Below, piece after piece: positions 1-8,229 of a stretch of 39,193 nt of DNA. The stretch lies in NCBI GenBank assembly GCA_017464425.1, contig JAFUDX010000022.1, positions 1 to 39,193 on the forward strand, in the 5' to 3' direction. Below the pieces are notes generated by a model, which saw only the letters and a list, made by a program, of their open reading frames with translations, was not told where the DNA came from and searched no databases. The stretch's first letter is position 1. Every line of letters begins with the position of its first letter. Source of the DNA: Treponema sp. GTDB taxonomy: Bacteria > Spirochaetota > Spirochaetia > Treponematales > Treponemataceae. The position numbers and the translations under genes are program-made.

Positions 1-2
1 AA

Positions 3-164
3 GAAGCTTTAACTGAAGCGATAAACGAAGTCTGTAAAGAAAAAGAAAAGTACAGCATAGTAGAAAATGCCTTTATCAGAAACAGAGAATTACCTCTTCC
101 AAAACTGATAGAAGATATCCTTCTGTTCGAAAACAAATCAAAAGAAGTTAAGCGAGATGTATGA
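3..164 (+). CDS. C-terminal end of an unknown protein (truncated by window edge)
   Basis: An open frame enters from the left edge and stops at a TGA at 162-164. It gives about 53 residues, rich in Glu and Lys, ending in a KLIEDILLFENKSKEV-type helix. I do not recognise the family. The next ORF starts at 157 and overlaps this stop by 8 bp, which suggests translational coupling. The real start lies outside the window. Confidence 0.45.
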   Translation, partial: EALTEAINEVCKEKEKYSIVENAFIRNRELPLPKLIEDILLFENKSKEVKRDV

Positions 165-360
165 AAATCAACAGAGTGCACATGGTATCTATCTTGATAG
201 GTTAGATAAATTTCCTGATAATGCGAATTTTTGTTTTATCTTGAATAAGCAAAGTTATGAGAAACTGTGTGCTGATGATGTGTGTCCTTGCGTAAAGCAG
301 GAAATCCTCACGCAGTTCTTCAAGGAAGTTATGGATATTGTGTTGCAAACATCGGCTTAA
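157..360 (+). CDS. Small hypothetical protein, 67 aa
   Basis: A 67-residue ORF whose ATG overlaps the stop of the partial ORF before it, so the two are probably co-transcribed. It has three cysteines (a CADDVCPC stretch in the middle) and no signal peptide or membrane segment. The family is not recognised. The frame stays open for another 59 codons after its TAA, into the GC-rich remnant at 361-540, so the stop may be secondary and this may be part of a decayed gene. Base composition is AT-rich like the left flank. Confidence 0.4.
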   Translation: MYENQQSAHGIYLDRLDKFPDNANFCFILNKQSYEKLCADDVCPCVKQEILTQFFKEVMDIVLQTSA

Positions 361-540
361 ATTATTGTTTACTTCCTAAATTCTGCGTTTTCTTTGAAGA
401 AGATGTTCGGGCTGTTCGGCGACTACAAGAAGATTAAGCTGGTGCAGGGCTGGCATCTCGGCTCGCCGCGCCGTGCACGCACGGCACTGCCGGAGCCGCC
501 CGCAGTCGTATCTGCGGGCGGTTGTTTTTCTTGTCAATAA
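361..540 (+). pseudogene. GC-rich gene remnant without a recognisable domain
   Basis: Directly after the TAA at 358-360 the same frame is open for 59 codons to a TAA at 538-540, with an internal ATG at 403. The peptide from 403 (45 aa) contains a KKIKLVQGWHLGSPRRAR segment followed by a Pro/Ala-rich tail encoded by a terminator hairpin. Composition changes abruptly to GC-rich at about 400. No family is recognised and there is no ribosome-binding site before 403. A short displaced fragment is the best reading; a real 45-aa gene is possible but unlikely. Confidence 0.3.
496..530 (+). terminator. Rho-independent terminator
   Basis: A perfect 10-bp GC stem, CCGCCCGCAG at 496-505 paired with CTGCGGGCGG at 512-521, has a 6-nt loop and is followed by TTGTTTTTC. 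It ends transcription of the left-edge ORFs before the ATPase gene. Confidence 0.8.
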
Positions 541-588
541 GTTTCTAGCTTAATGGCAATTGCAGCGGAAGTGTGATAGAATAAGGAT

Positions 589-2166
589 ATGATGAACGCG
601 CGAAAAATGCCGATTGGCATACAGGATTTTACAAAGCTTCGCGAAAGCGGATTTGTGTATGTGGACAAGACAGAGATTATCTACAATCTCGCAAAAAATG
701 AGTGTCCGTACTTTTTGAGCCGTCCGCGAAGATTCGGAAAGAGCCTTTTAATCACGACGCTCGAAGCGTATTTTCTCGGCAAGAAAGATCTGTTCCGAGG
801 ACTTGCGATAGAGAATCTGGAGAAAGATTGGATAGAGTATCCCGTGTTGAAGTTCTCTCTTGCGGGAGGCGAGTTCACGCAGACGGACGGGCTTCGCAAG
901 ACTCTGAACAGGTCTCTTTCTGTCTTTGAGCAAAAGTATGGACTCCAAGAAGGCGATTCAAATGACCTTCCAGGAAGATTCTTCGAGACACTCAAAAACG
1001 CAAACGAGAAGACAGGGCGAAAGGTCGCCGTCCTCATCGACGAGTACGACAATCCGCTGTTGAAGAACATCGGCGGAAGCTCCGAGCAGGATGAGGCGAA
1101 CAGGGCGTTGTACAAGGGCTTTTTCGCCGTGCTGAAAGACTGCGACGGCTATCTGCGGTTTGTGCTGTTCACGGGAGTGACGAAGTTCAGCAAGGTGTCG
1201 ATTTTCAGCGACTTGAACCAGCTGCAAGACATCTCTATGCACTCGCAGTATGCTGAAATCTGCGGAATCACGCAGAGCGAGCTTGAATCGACGTTCGCTC
1301 CCGAAATCGACGCATTGGCGGCGAAGAACCATCTGACGCGGGAAGGCTGTTTGCAGAAGCTCAAGAGGCTTTATGACGGCTACAAGTTTTCGCAGGAGTG
1401 TGAAAATATCTATAACCCGTTCAGTTTGATTAACGCGTTCAGTTCTCTCAAGTTCGGCAAGTTCTGGTTCGGCACGGGAACGCCGACATTCTTGGTGAAA
1501 CGGCTCAACGAAATGGGCTTCAATCCAAAGCGGTTCAGCGACGGCTCGCTTTATGCGTCCGAAGACGGAATCTCGGACTATCGTCCCGACAATCCCGACA
1601 TCGTGCCTCTGCTCTATCAGTCGGGCTATCTCACGATAAAGGACTATGACGAGCGGCGCGAGCGATTCGTGCTTGGATATCCGAATGACGAGGTGAAGTA
1701 TGGATTTATGAATAGCCTTGCCACCGAATACCTCAATCTGAAACGCCAGAGCGCGAACAATGATATTTTTGCTATCGATGACGCTGTGGAAGCGGGCGAT
1801 ACGGACACGCTGAGGGATCAATTTATTTCTCTTTTCGCAAGCCTGCCGTATCCCGCTGCTCCGAGCGACAATGTATTCGAGCGGGATTTCCAGAATGTCG
1901 TGTATCTCGTGTTCTACCTGCTCGGGCAGTTCGTGCAAGTCGAGCAACATTCTGCGAAAGGACGGGCGGATTGTATCGTCGAAACCGATGAGTATGTCTA
2001 TATCTTCGAGTTCAAGCGCGACGACACGGCGGAGAATGCGCTCGCACAAATCGACGGCGCGGGCTATGCCAAGCCCTATGAGGCGGATTCACGCAAACTC
2101 ATCAAAATTGGCGCGGTGTTCTCAAGCACGGAGCGCACGCTCACGGAATGGCTCGTGAAACTCTGA
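589..2166 (+). CDS. AAA-ATPase-like / PD-(D/E)XK nuclease family protein
   Basis: A 525-residue protein of the family joining an AAA-ATPase-like domain (PF09820 type) to a C-terminal PD-(D/E)XK domain (DUF1703 type). The N-terminus has the family's DKT...YFLSRPRRFGKSLL block at about 25-53, whose RRFGKS stands in for a Walker A, and a Walker B-like VAVLIDEYDNPLL near 147. The nuclease core is near 457-480: GRADCIV, then YIFEFKRDD. Length is normal for the family. Such genes are multicopy in treponemes, Bacteroidetes and clostridia; their role is unknown (mobile or defence-like functions are guessed). Two ATGs lie in tandem; AAGGA at 583-587 is too close to 589 and fits the ATG at 592 better. 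It stands alone between a terminator and a palindromic repeat. Confidence 0.85.
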   Translation: MMNARKMPIGIQDFTKLRESGFVYVDKTEIIYNLAKNECPYFLSRPRRFGKSLLITTLEAYFLGKKDLFRGLAIENLEKDWIEYPVLKFSLAGGEFTQTDGLRKTLNRSLSVFEQKYGLQEGDSNDLPGRFFETLKNANEKTGRKVAVLIDEYDNPLLKNIGGSSEQDEANRALYKGFFAVLKDCDGYLRFVLFTGVTKFSKVSIFSDLNQLQDISMHSQYAEICGITQSELESTFAPEIDALAAKNHLTREGCLQKLKRLYDGYKFSQECENIYNPFSLINAFSSLKFGKFWFGTGTPTFLVKRLNEMGFNPKRFSDGSLYASEDGISDYRPDNPDIVPLLYQSGYLTIKDYDERRERFVLGYPNDEVKYGFMNSLATEYLNLKRQSANNDIFAIDDAVEAGDTDTLRDQFISLFASLPYPAAPSDNVFERDFQNVVYLVFYLLGQFVQVEQHSAKGRADCIVETDEYVYIFEFKRDDTAENALAQIDGAGYAKPYEADSRKLIKIGAVFSSTERTLTEWLVKL

Positions 2167-2202
2167 ATACCTAAAAGGTGGAAGCCGTGGTATAGGGGGC
2201 GT

Positions 2203-2271
2203 TACGGGGGATTTCCCCCGTAGAGAGGGTAGAACGCAACGAAGTGCGGGCGTAGGGGGAGCCTTCCCCCT
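2203..2271. repeat. Paired GC-rich palindromes (dispersed-repeat-like intergenic element)
   Basis: Two perfect hairpins sit in the 178-bp gap after the ATPase gene. TACGGGGG (2203-2210) pairs with CCCCCGTA (2215-2222), and AGGGGGA (2254-2260) pairs with TCCCCCT (2265-2271). The sequence between them is non-coding. The second could act as a weak terminator on the plus strand (TTTCCATCTT follows). It looks like a repeated intergenic element, but no second copy is in this window. Confidence 0.55.
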
Positions 2272-2313
2272 TTCCATCTTGAAACAGTTTTCGTTTTTTG
2301 TTACAGTAGTATT

Positions 2314-2334
2314 TACATACTAGTTTAATGGGTA
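2314..2334 (+). promoter_or_regulatory. Predicted CymR-type operator upstream of aprA
   Basis: A 21-bp site with 7-7-7 geometry: arm TACATAC, 7-bp spacer TAGTTTA, arm ATGGGTA. It ends 10 bp before the aprA ATG. Its arms are the most diverged of the seven sites in the window but keep the same spacing. The aprA start has no clear Shine-Dalgarno sequence. Repressor identity is inferred from the cymR-like gene at 22697-23122. Confidence 0.55.
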
Positions 2335-2344
2335 ATCATTCTTT

Positions 2345-4105
2345 ATGAAAACTGAACTCTTAAAAACGGATGTGCTCATCATCGGCGGCGGAACGGCTGG
2401 CTGTTATGCGGCAATAACGCTCGGCTCGCACAGCGATATTTCGGTCATCATCGCAGAAAAAGCGAATGTCGCACGGAGCGGATGCCTTGCGGCAGGCGTG
2501 AATGCGCTCAATGCCTACATCACGGACGGTCATGTGCCGCAAGATTATGTCGATTATGCCTCACATGATGCCGACGGGATTGTGCGCGAAGATTTGCTTC
2601 TTTCGATTTGCGAGCGGTTAAATTCAGTAACTCACGATTTGGAAAAACGCGGGCTTGTCATTCTCAAAGACGAAAACGGAAACTATGTGAGCCGTGGCTG
2701 GCGAAATATCAAAATCAATGGCGAGAATATCAAGTCACTGTTGGCAAAAGGCGCGGCGGCTCAAAAAAATGTCAAAATCATAAATCATCTGAACATCACT
2801 GACCTTGCGACTGTGACCGAAAACGGAAAAACGCGCGTGGTCGGTGCGTACGGTTTTAGCGTGAATGAAAAAATTTCCTATTATATAGAAGCAAAAGCCG
2901 TTCTGATTGCGACGGGTGGAGCGGCAGGGTTGTACCGACCGAACAATCCCGGATTTTCGCGTCACAAGATGTGGTATCCGCCGTTCAACACGGGCGCGGG
3001 CTATGCGATGGGAATCCTCGCGGGTGCGGAAATGACCACATTTGAAATGCGATTCATCGCGCTTCGTTGCAAAGACACGATTGCCCCCACGGGAACGATT
3101 GCGCAGGGAGTCGGTGCAAAGCAGGTGAACGCAAAGGGCGAAATCTACGAAACGAAATACGGCTTAAAAACGAGCGAACGCTGCTGGGGCACGGTCGAAG
3201 AAAACCGAGCGGGAAACGGACCGTGCTTTCTCGCCACCAAAGGCATTTCAAGTGAAGCCGAGCAAGACTTATACAAAGCGTACTTGAACATGGCACCGAG
3301 CCAAACGCTCAAATGGCTCGAAAATGGCGTTGGTCCTGCAAGCGAGAGCGTTGAGGTCGAAGGAACGGAGCCGTACATCGTGGGCGGACACACCGCAAGC
3401 GGCTTTTGGGTGAACACCAAGCGCGAAACGACAATCAGCGGACTTTTTGCGGCAGGCGATGTCGCGGGTGGCGCACCGCAGAAGTATGTGACTGGCGCAC
3501 TCGCAGAAGGCGAAATCGCCGCAGAAAGCATTACGGAATTTTTGAAAATGCCACACGGATTCGATTTTCCTACGGAAAATCAACAACAAAAAAATCAAAA
3601 TGGGAATTGCGTAGCAATTCCGAATCCGCGTGACAATTCTAAGTTTTCTGAATATGAAAATCACTTGCTCTCAGGCGAGGAAAGTTCGTCAAATTCAAAC
3701 TTTGCACCATTTTCAACAGAGCAGATTGAAGAAGCCATGCAGAAAATTATGGACGAGTATGCGGGCGGAATCGCTACGGGCTATCGCTACAATGAAAGCC
3801 GCCTCATTCTTGCTTCACAAAAAATCGCGGAGTTACAGGCACTTGTTCCGAGCCTAAAGGCGAGCGATATGGACGATTTGTTGCGGATTTATGAAGTGCG
3901 GGAGCGGCTCATTGTGTGTCAGTCGCTGATTGCCCATCTTCGCGCACGAAAAGAAACGCGCTGGCACAGTTTTGGCGAGCATGCCGATTACCCCCAAAAG
4001 AGCGATGACGGCGTTTGCTATGTCAATTCCGTGTACAAAGACGGCGAAATCAAAATTATCACACGACCTCTCGTAACAGGAGCGCGCTATGAGCATCAGA
4101 ATTAA
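2345..4105 (+). CDS. aprA: Adenylylsulfate (APS) reductase alpha subunit-like flavoprotein
   Basis: A 586-residue FAD protein of the fumarate reductase/APS reductase superfamily. The N-terminal dinucleotide fold VLIIGGGTAGCYAA is at about 10-23, with ARSGCLAAGVNALN following it (AprA style). The C-terminal flavin block is GLFAAGDVAGGAPQKYVTGALAEG near 365-390. AprA reduces APS to sulfite plus AMP. Its neighbours fit: an overlapping two-cluster ferredoxin (AprB) and then ATP sulfurylase cysDN. With no sulfite-respiration genes around, an assimilatory role is inferred, as in some clostridia. Residues about 402-430 are a low-complexity stretch encoded by an inserted palindromic repeat; the following 20 residues are also low in complexity. 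A plain fumarate reductase is less likely given the context. Confidence 0.82.
   Translation: MKTELLKTDVLIIGGGTAGCYAAITLGSHSDISVIIAEKANVARSGCLAAGVNALNAYITDGHVPQDYVDYASHDADGIVREDLLLSICERLNSVTHDLEKRGLVILKDENGNYVSRGWRNIKINGENIKSLLAKGAAAQKNVKIINHLNITDLATVTENGKTRVVGAYGFSVNEKISYYIEAKAVLIATGGAAGLYRPNNPGFSRHKMWYPPFNTGAGYAMGILAGAEMTTFEMRFIALRCKDTIAPTGTIAQGVGAKQVNAKGEIYETKYGLKTSERCWGTVEENRAGNGPCFLATKGISSEAEQDLYKAYLNMAPSQTLKWLENGVGPASESVEVEGTEPYIVGGHTASGFWVNTKRETTISGLFAAGDVAGGAPQKYVTGALAEGEIAAESITEFLKMPHGFDFPTENQQQKNQNGNCVAIPNPRDNSKFSEYENHLLSGEESSSNSNFAPFSTEQIEEAMQKIMDEYAGGIATGYRYNESRLILASQKIAELQALVPSLKASDMDDLLRIYEVRERLIVCQSLIAHLRARKETRWHSFGEHADYPQKSDDGVCYVNSVYKDGEIKIITRPLVTGARYEHQN
3549..3635. repeat. 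Palindromic repeat element inserted in frame inside aprA
   Basis: Two hairpins face each other. CACACGGATTCG (3552-3563) leads into stem GATTTTCC (3563-3570), loop TAC, GGAAAATC (3574-3581). After a 21-bp A-rich spacer comes stem GGAATTGC (3603-3610), loop GTA, GCAATTCC (3614-3621), then CGAATCCGCGTG (3621-3632), the inverted copy of the first block (11 of 12). From 3552 to the end of GTGACA at 3635 is 84 bp, exactly 28 codons, with no stop. A related single-hairpin copy is at 24132-24180. Confidence 0.75.
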
Positions 4106-4403
4106 ACAGAACACCTGCATCGGCTGTTCAAGTTGCGTCGAAGTCTGCCCTGGAAATCTCATCAAACTGAATTCAGAAAAAAAAGCACACATCAAGCACG
4201 AACGGGATTGCTGGGGATGCACAAGTTGCGTAAAAGCGTGCCCCGTTCAAGCAATCAGCTTCTTTTTGGGTGCTGACATCGGTGGCAGAGGAGCAGAACT
4301 CACCGTCACCACAAAAGGCAGTGTGCGCACATGGACAGTCACCAAACGCGACGGCACCGTGCAGAACATCGTCGTTGACGGAAGCGTATCAAATAAGTAT
4401 TAG
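4089..4403 (+). CDS. aprB: APS reductase beta subunit-like ferredoxin, 2x[4Fe-4S]
   Basis: A 104-residue protein with two complete 4Fe-4S motifs: Cys10, 13, 16, 20 and Cys41, 44, 47, 51 (CxxCxxCxxxCP each). A 50-residue tail without cysteines follows. In AprAB the beta subunit feeds electrons to the flavin of AprA. Its ATG overlaps the end of aprA by 17 bp and has AGGAG six bases upstream, so the pair is translated together. It is shorter than dissimilatory AprB (about 150 aa), in keeping with the assimilatory type. A generic ferredoxin is the alternative, but the overlap with aprA argues against it. Confidence 0.82.
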   Translation: MSIRIKQNTCIGCSSCVEVCPGNLIKLNSEKKAHIKHERDCWGCTSCVKACPVQAISFFLGADIGGRGAELTVTTKGSVRTWTVTKRDGTVQNIVVDGSVSNKY

Positions 4404-4414
4404 ACATTACAACC

Positions 4415-4465
4415 TTGCATTATAATAGGTAATATGCTATATTAAACCTACTAACTCACTATGTA
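4415..4465 (+). promoter_or_regulatory. cysDN promoter with CymR-type operator
   Basis: The promoter has -35 TTGCAT (4415-4420), a 17-bp spacer, and -10 TATATT (4438-4443). The operator at 4445-4465 follows directly: arm AACCTAC, spacer TAACTCA, arm CTATGTA. It covers the expected transcription start, so binding would repress. An outward-facing half-site TAGGT lies in the spacer at 4426-4430. The cysD ATG is 20 bp downstream of the operator. Confidence 0.65.
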
Positions 4466-4484
4466 AAAAGAACGAGGCTCAATT

Positions 4485-5387
4485 ATGAGTGAATTATCCC
4501 ATTTGGACGAACTGGAGGCAGAGGCGATTTACATTATCCGCGAAGTGGCGGCTGAATGTGAAAAGCCTGTCATGCTCTACTCAATCGGCAAGGACAGCTC
4601 GGTTATGCTGCATCTTGCGCTCAAAGCATTTTATCCTGAAAAACCGCCGTTTCCATTCCTACACATCGACACAACCTGGAAATTCCGCGAAATGATTGCC
4701 TTCCGTGACCATGTGGCAAAAAAATACGGTCTTGATATGCTCGTGTACACAAATCAGGAGGGCGTGAAGGCGGGCATAAATCCGTTTGACCACGGCTCTG
4801 CGTACACGGACATTATGAAAACGCAGGCACTAAAGCAAGCACTCACGCAATACGGCTTTACGGCGGCTTTTGGCGGAGGGCGGCGCGATGAAGAAAAATC
4901 TCGTGCAAAGGAGCGCGTCTTTAGCTTCAGAAATGCGGCTCAGGCGTGGGACCCAAAAAATCAGCGTCCTGAAATGTGGAAACTCTACAACACGCAGATT
5001 CACAAAGGCGAAAGCATCCGCGTGTTCCCGCTTTCAAACTGGACAGAAAAAGACATCTGGCAGTACATCAAGCGCGAAAATATTGAAATCGTGTCGCTCT
5101 ATTTTGCGGCGGAACGGCCTGTTATCGAGCGCGACGGTTCAATCATTTTGGTTGACGATGACCGCTTAAAACTTCGGGAAGGCGAAAAAATCCTGCATAA
5201 ATCAGTACGATTCCGAACGCTTGGCTGCTATCCGCTCACGGGTGGCGTTTACAGCACGGCAAATACACTTGACGAAATCATCGACGAGACATTGAGTGCC
5301 GTCACGAGCGAACGAACGAGCCGCGTGATTGACAAAGACGGCGGAGCGGCGAGCATGGAAAAACGCAAGCGGGAGGGCTACTTCTAA
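4485..5387 (+). CDS. cysD: Sulfate adenylyltransferase subunit 2
   Basis: A 300-residue CysD, the PP-loop ATP pyrophosphatase subunit of ATP sulfurylase. Together with CysN it makes APS from sulfate and ATP. The PP-loop [11 protein letters not shown] is near 32-42. Other family blocks follow: [29 protein letters not shown], and the C-terminal [14 protein letters not shown]. Length is normal. It has its own promoter and operator and overlaps cysN by one base (TAATG), so the subunits are coupled. It lies 81 bp downstream of aprB. Confidence 0.96.
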   Translation: MSELSHLDELEAEAIYIIREVAAECEKPVMLYSIGKDSSVMLHLALKAFYPEKPPFPFLHIDTTWKFREMIAFRDHVAKKYGLDMLVYTNQEGVKAGINPFDHGSAYTDIMKTQALKQALTQYGFTAAFGGGRRDEEKSRAKERVFSFRNAAQAWDPKNQRPEMWKLYNTQIHKGESIRVFPLSNWTEKDIWQYIKRENIEIVSLYFAAERPVIERDGSIILVDDDRLKLREGEKILHKSVRFRTLGCYPLTGGVYSTANTLDEIIDETLSAVTSERTSRVIDKDGGAASMEKRKREGYF

Positions 5388-7024
5388 TGAAAGGACTTTT
5401 AAAATTCATCACCTGCGGAAGCGTTGACGACGGAAAATCAACGCTTATCGGGCATATTCTCTACGATGCAAAATTGTTGTACGCTGACCAGGAGCAGTCG
5501 CTTCAACTTGAATCAAAAGTCGGAAGCCGTGAAGGAAAAATCGACTATTCGCTTCTTCTCGACGGACTTATGGCGGAGCGCGAGCAGGGAATCACAATTG
5601 ATGTGGCGTACCGTTATTTTTCGACTGAAAAGCGAAGTTTCATCGTTGCGGACACTCCCGGACACGAAGAATACACGAGAAATATGGCGGTTGGCGCGTC
5701 ATTTGCCGACCTTGCGATTATTCTGGTCGATGTCGTGCATGGCGTTCTCGTGCAGACCCGCCGACATGCCCGCATTTGCTCGCTCATGGGAATCAAGCAC
5801 TTCATTTTTGCCGTCAATAAAATGGATTTGGCCGGCTATAGCGAGGCGCGATTCAATGAAGTCACCACACAAATCAATGAAATCATCACCGAACTTGATT
5901 TGCAGGATGTCGTGATTATTCCCGTAAGTGCGACTGAAGGCGACAACATCACAAAATCAAGCGAAAATATGGCGTGGTACACGGGAAAGACGATTCTTTC
6001 ACACTTGGAAACCGTTGAGACTCAGCACGCCGATGAAGAATCAGGTTTTTACCTTCCGATTCAGCGCGTATGCCGACCGAACCACGAATTCCGTGGATTT
6101 ATGGGGCAGATTGAGCGCGGACAAATCAAAATCGGAGACGAAATCACTACGCTCCCAAGCCGCGAAAAGGCAAAAGTCAAAAAAATCGTCGTCGGATTTG
6201 AAGAAAAAGATGAGGCTTCTCGCGGAAAAGCCGTGAACATCGTTCTTGACCGAGAAGTTGATGTGAGCCGTGGCTGTGTCTTCACCAAAGACCTTGAAAT
6301 TCCGATTGCAACTAGTTTTACCGCAACGATTCTCTGGATGGACGACAGCGAACTTGAAACGGGCAAGAATTTCTTCGTCAAAATCGGCACAAAGCAGATT
6401 CCGGGATTGGTGACGCACATTGACCATTCAATCGATGTGAACACGGGAGCTGAAAAAAAGTGCTCGTCTCTCAAAAAGAACGAAATCGCCGTCTGTACCA
6501 TCAGCGTGACCGAACCGATTGTGCTTGACGAATTCAAAAAAAATCACACGCTCGGTGAATTGATTTTGATTGACCGAATCAGCAACATGACCAGTGCCTG
6601 CGGCGTGGTCACAGCCGTTTCCGAATCAAACAAAGCCGTTTCGCTGGTCGTTGACAAAAATCGCCGTGCCGCCCTCAAATTGCAGACTCCGCTCATCGCA
6701 GAGTTCATTCTTGGGCAGAACGGCATTACGGAAGAATTCGTGTCGTCGGTTGAAAAGAAACTCGCTGACGCGGGTCGCCACACCTACCGCTACATGCCAA
6801 AATCTGACGAAGACTATCTTTCTGTCGCCCGCCACTTGTACGAGGCAGGACTTGTCGTGCTCCTCGAACTCGACGAACGCCAGAAAAAAGAGCACTCCGA
6901 ATCAGAGAGCGGGGCATGGTATACAGGCTGGCAGAAAAATCTTTCAGGCGCAAACGCAAGCGATGTCGCGGAAACGCTCCGCAAAAAGACCGCATTCGTA
7001 TCTGAGGAAGATTATTCGATTTAG
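5387..7024 (+). CDS. cysN: Sulfate adenylyltransferase subunit 1 (GTPase) with a degenerate APS-kinase tail
   Basis: A 545-residue CysN, the regulatory GTPase of ATP sulfurylase. The G1 loop GSVDDGKS is at 11-18, followed by DTPGHEEYTRNM and NKMD; EF-Tu-like domains 2 and 3 run to about 430. It is longer than plain CysN (about 475 aa). The extra 110 residues align by eye with APS kinase (CysC): a collapsed P-loop at FILGQNGIT, then KKLADAGRHTYRY (compare CysC ...LGRHTYLLDGDN) and VARHLYEAGLVVLLEL. The catalytic Lys/Ser of the P-loop and the DGDN block are gone. A dead CysC fits a pathway where AprAB reduces APS directly and PAPS is not needed. The last 4 bases overlap the convergent gene at 7021. 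Confidence 0.93.
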   Translation: MKGLLKFITCGSVDDGKSTLIGHILYDAKLLYADQEQSLQLESKVGSREGKIDYSLLLDGLMAEREQGITIDVAYRYFSTEKRSFIVADTPGHEEYTRNMAVGASFADLAIILVDVVHGVLVQTRRHARICSLMGIKHFIFAVNKMDLAGYSEARFNEVTTQINEIITELDLQDVVIIPVSATEGDNITKSSENMAWYTGKTILSHLETVETQHADEESGFYLPIQRVCRPNHEFRGFMGQIERGQIKIGDEITTLPSREKAKVKKIVVGFEEKDEASRGKAVNIVLDREVDVSRGCVFTKDLEIPIATSFTATILWMDDSELETGKNFFVKIGTKQIPGLVTHIDHSIDVNTGAEKKCSSLKKNEIAVCTISVTEPIVLDEFKKNHTLGELILIDRISNMTSACGVVTAVSESNKAVSLVVDKNRRAALKLQTPLIAEFILGQNGITEEFVSSVEKKLADAGRHTYRYMPKSDEDYLSVARHLYEAGLVVLLELDERQKKEHSESESGAWYTGWQKNLSGANASDVAETLRKKTAFVSEEDYSI

Positions 7025-8202
7025 CGGCCCACCTTGTATTCCACATAGAACGGCACTGACCATTCCCATTTCCAGTCGTCGCGGGTGACCTGCTTGTGAA
7101 GGAAATCTGCGCCGACGGAAATTGTCCACTGGTCAACCGTAATCCATGCGCGGGGGTAGAATTCAAAAGTCTTGCGGCTCGCGTCAGAATCTGAATCATC
7201 AAGCGCGGCATAGTAGAAAAAGCGCGGCTTGAACGCGATATGCTCCACAATCGGAATCAAAAGCTGCGTGCCAGCGTAGAGCGGAATCATGTTGCCATCG
7301 ACCGTGTGACCCGCTTCGCCCTCGGCGATGAACTGCACCGCACCGAAATTCGAGCGGAAGTTGAGCGAGGCGAAGTTTGATTTTGAAACCGCCTTGTAAT
7401 TCGACACATTTTTGAAGACAGCACTTGCCACATACGGGTCAGAATTGTAGGAAAATGAAAGCGTTGCGTTCAGTTTGGAGACGAAGCCTGTGAGTTTTGG
7501 CGCGTAGTTTGCGCTCGCCGTCCAATAGACTTCATCGTTTGTTGTGCGCGTGACTTCTTTTGTTTTGGAATCTTGTTTTTCGCTCGCCGTGTATTCTGCT
7601 CCAAGCGAAAATCCGAGCGAAAGGGGAATGTTTTCATTCAGTTTGGCAAAATTGTATTCAATCGCACCGAATCCTGAACGAGAATTCCTGAATTCAACAT
7701 AACTTTCGGTAAGGGGAAGCGCCGCACCGAAAGTAAAGCCCGCAATCTGTGACTTTGCGCCCACGCCTGTTTTTCCCCAGCGGCTTGAACCCGTGTACAT
7801 TTCTGCGAGCTGGAAATAATTTCCCGTGAGATAGTACGAATAGAGTTTTCCGATGGAGACTTCAAGCGTTTTGTTTGCAAACGGTCGGTAACGGAGATAC
7901 GCGCGCTTGATTTCGACCTCTTGGGCAAGCGCTTTGTCGGTGTCCACATCTTTTGAATCATCGTACTTTTTGATGCGGTAGTACATTTTTCCGCCCGCGG
8001 TAAGACGGTCGCTTGAAAGCGTAAAATCGCCCATCGCGTATACGCCACCCCATTCAGTCGTCGATTCTTCAAATGTAGAATCCCAAGTTTTTTGAACGGC
8101 AGTACCGCCCACTAGAATTTTCCCGCTCGTCGTAAAATCAGCAGAAAAGGCACGGAACGACAACAACACGCCGAATCCAAAAAACAAAACAGATTTTTTC
8201 AT
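7021..8202 (-). CDS. Outer-membrane beta-barrel protein (porin-like)
   Basis: A 393-residue protein with a signal peptide (MKKSVLFFGFGVLLSFRAFSA, cut after about 21). The mature part is almost all alternating amphipathic beta strands with aromatic ends (FYYAAL, YPRAWITVDQWTISVG) and charged loops, as in a single beta-barrel. It ends in VEYKVGR. I cannot name the family; a substrate-specific porin is likely. The ribosome-binding site is GAGG, 6 nt before the ATG. A structured leader lies just upstream (8230-8303). It has no CymR-type operator, so membership of the sulfur regulon is not shown. It converges on cysN with a 4-bp overlap. Confidence 0.7.
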   Translation of the reverse strand: MKKSVLFFGFGVLLSFRAFSADFTTSGKILVGGTAVQKTWDSTFEESTTEWGGVYAMGDFTLSSDRLTAGGKMYYRIKKYDDSKDVDTDKALAQEVEIKRAYLRYRPFANKTLEVSIGKLYSYYLTGNYFQLAEMYTGSSRWGKTGVGAKSQIAGFTFGAALPLTESYVEFRNSRSGFGAIEYNFAKLNENIPLSLGFSLGAEYTASEKQDSKTKEVTRTTNDEVYWTASANYAPKLTGFVSKLNATLSFSYNSDPYVASAVFKNVSNYKAVSKSNFASLNFRSNFGAVQFIAEGEAGHTVDGNMIPLYAGTQLLIPIVEHIAFKPRFFYYAALDDSDSDASRKTFEFYPRAWITVDQWTISVGADFLHKQVTRDDWKWEWSVPFYVEYKVGR

Positions 8203-8229
8203 AAAAAACCTCGTGTGAAGAAAATAGAT

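Noticed and set aside
958..2049. 363-codon minus-strand ORF opposite the AAA-ATPase gene
   Set aside because: It mirrors a recognised gene in the opposite frame, has no ribosome-binding site and resembles no family.
4404..4484. SAM riboswitch or T-box in the cysDN leader
   Set aside because: The leader is about 35 nt after the predicted start and is filled by the operator.
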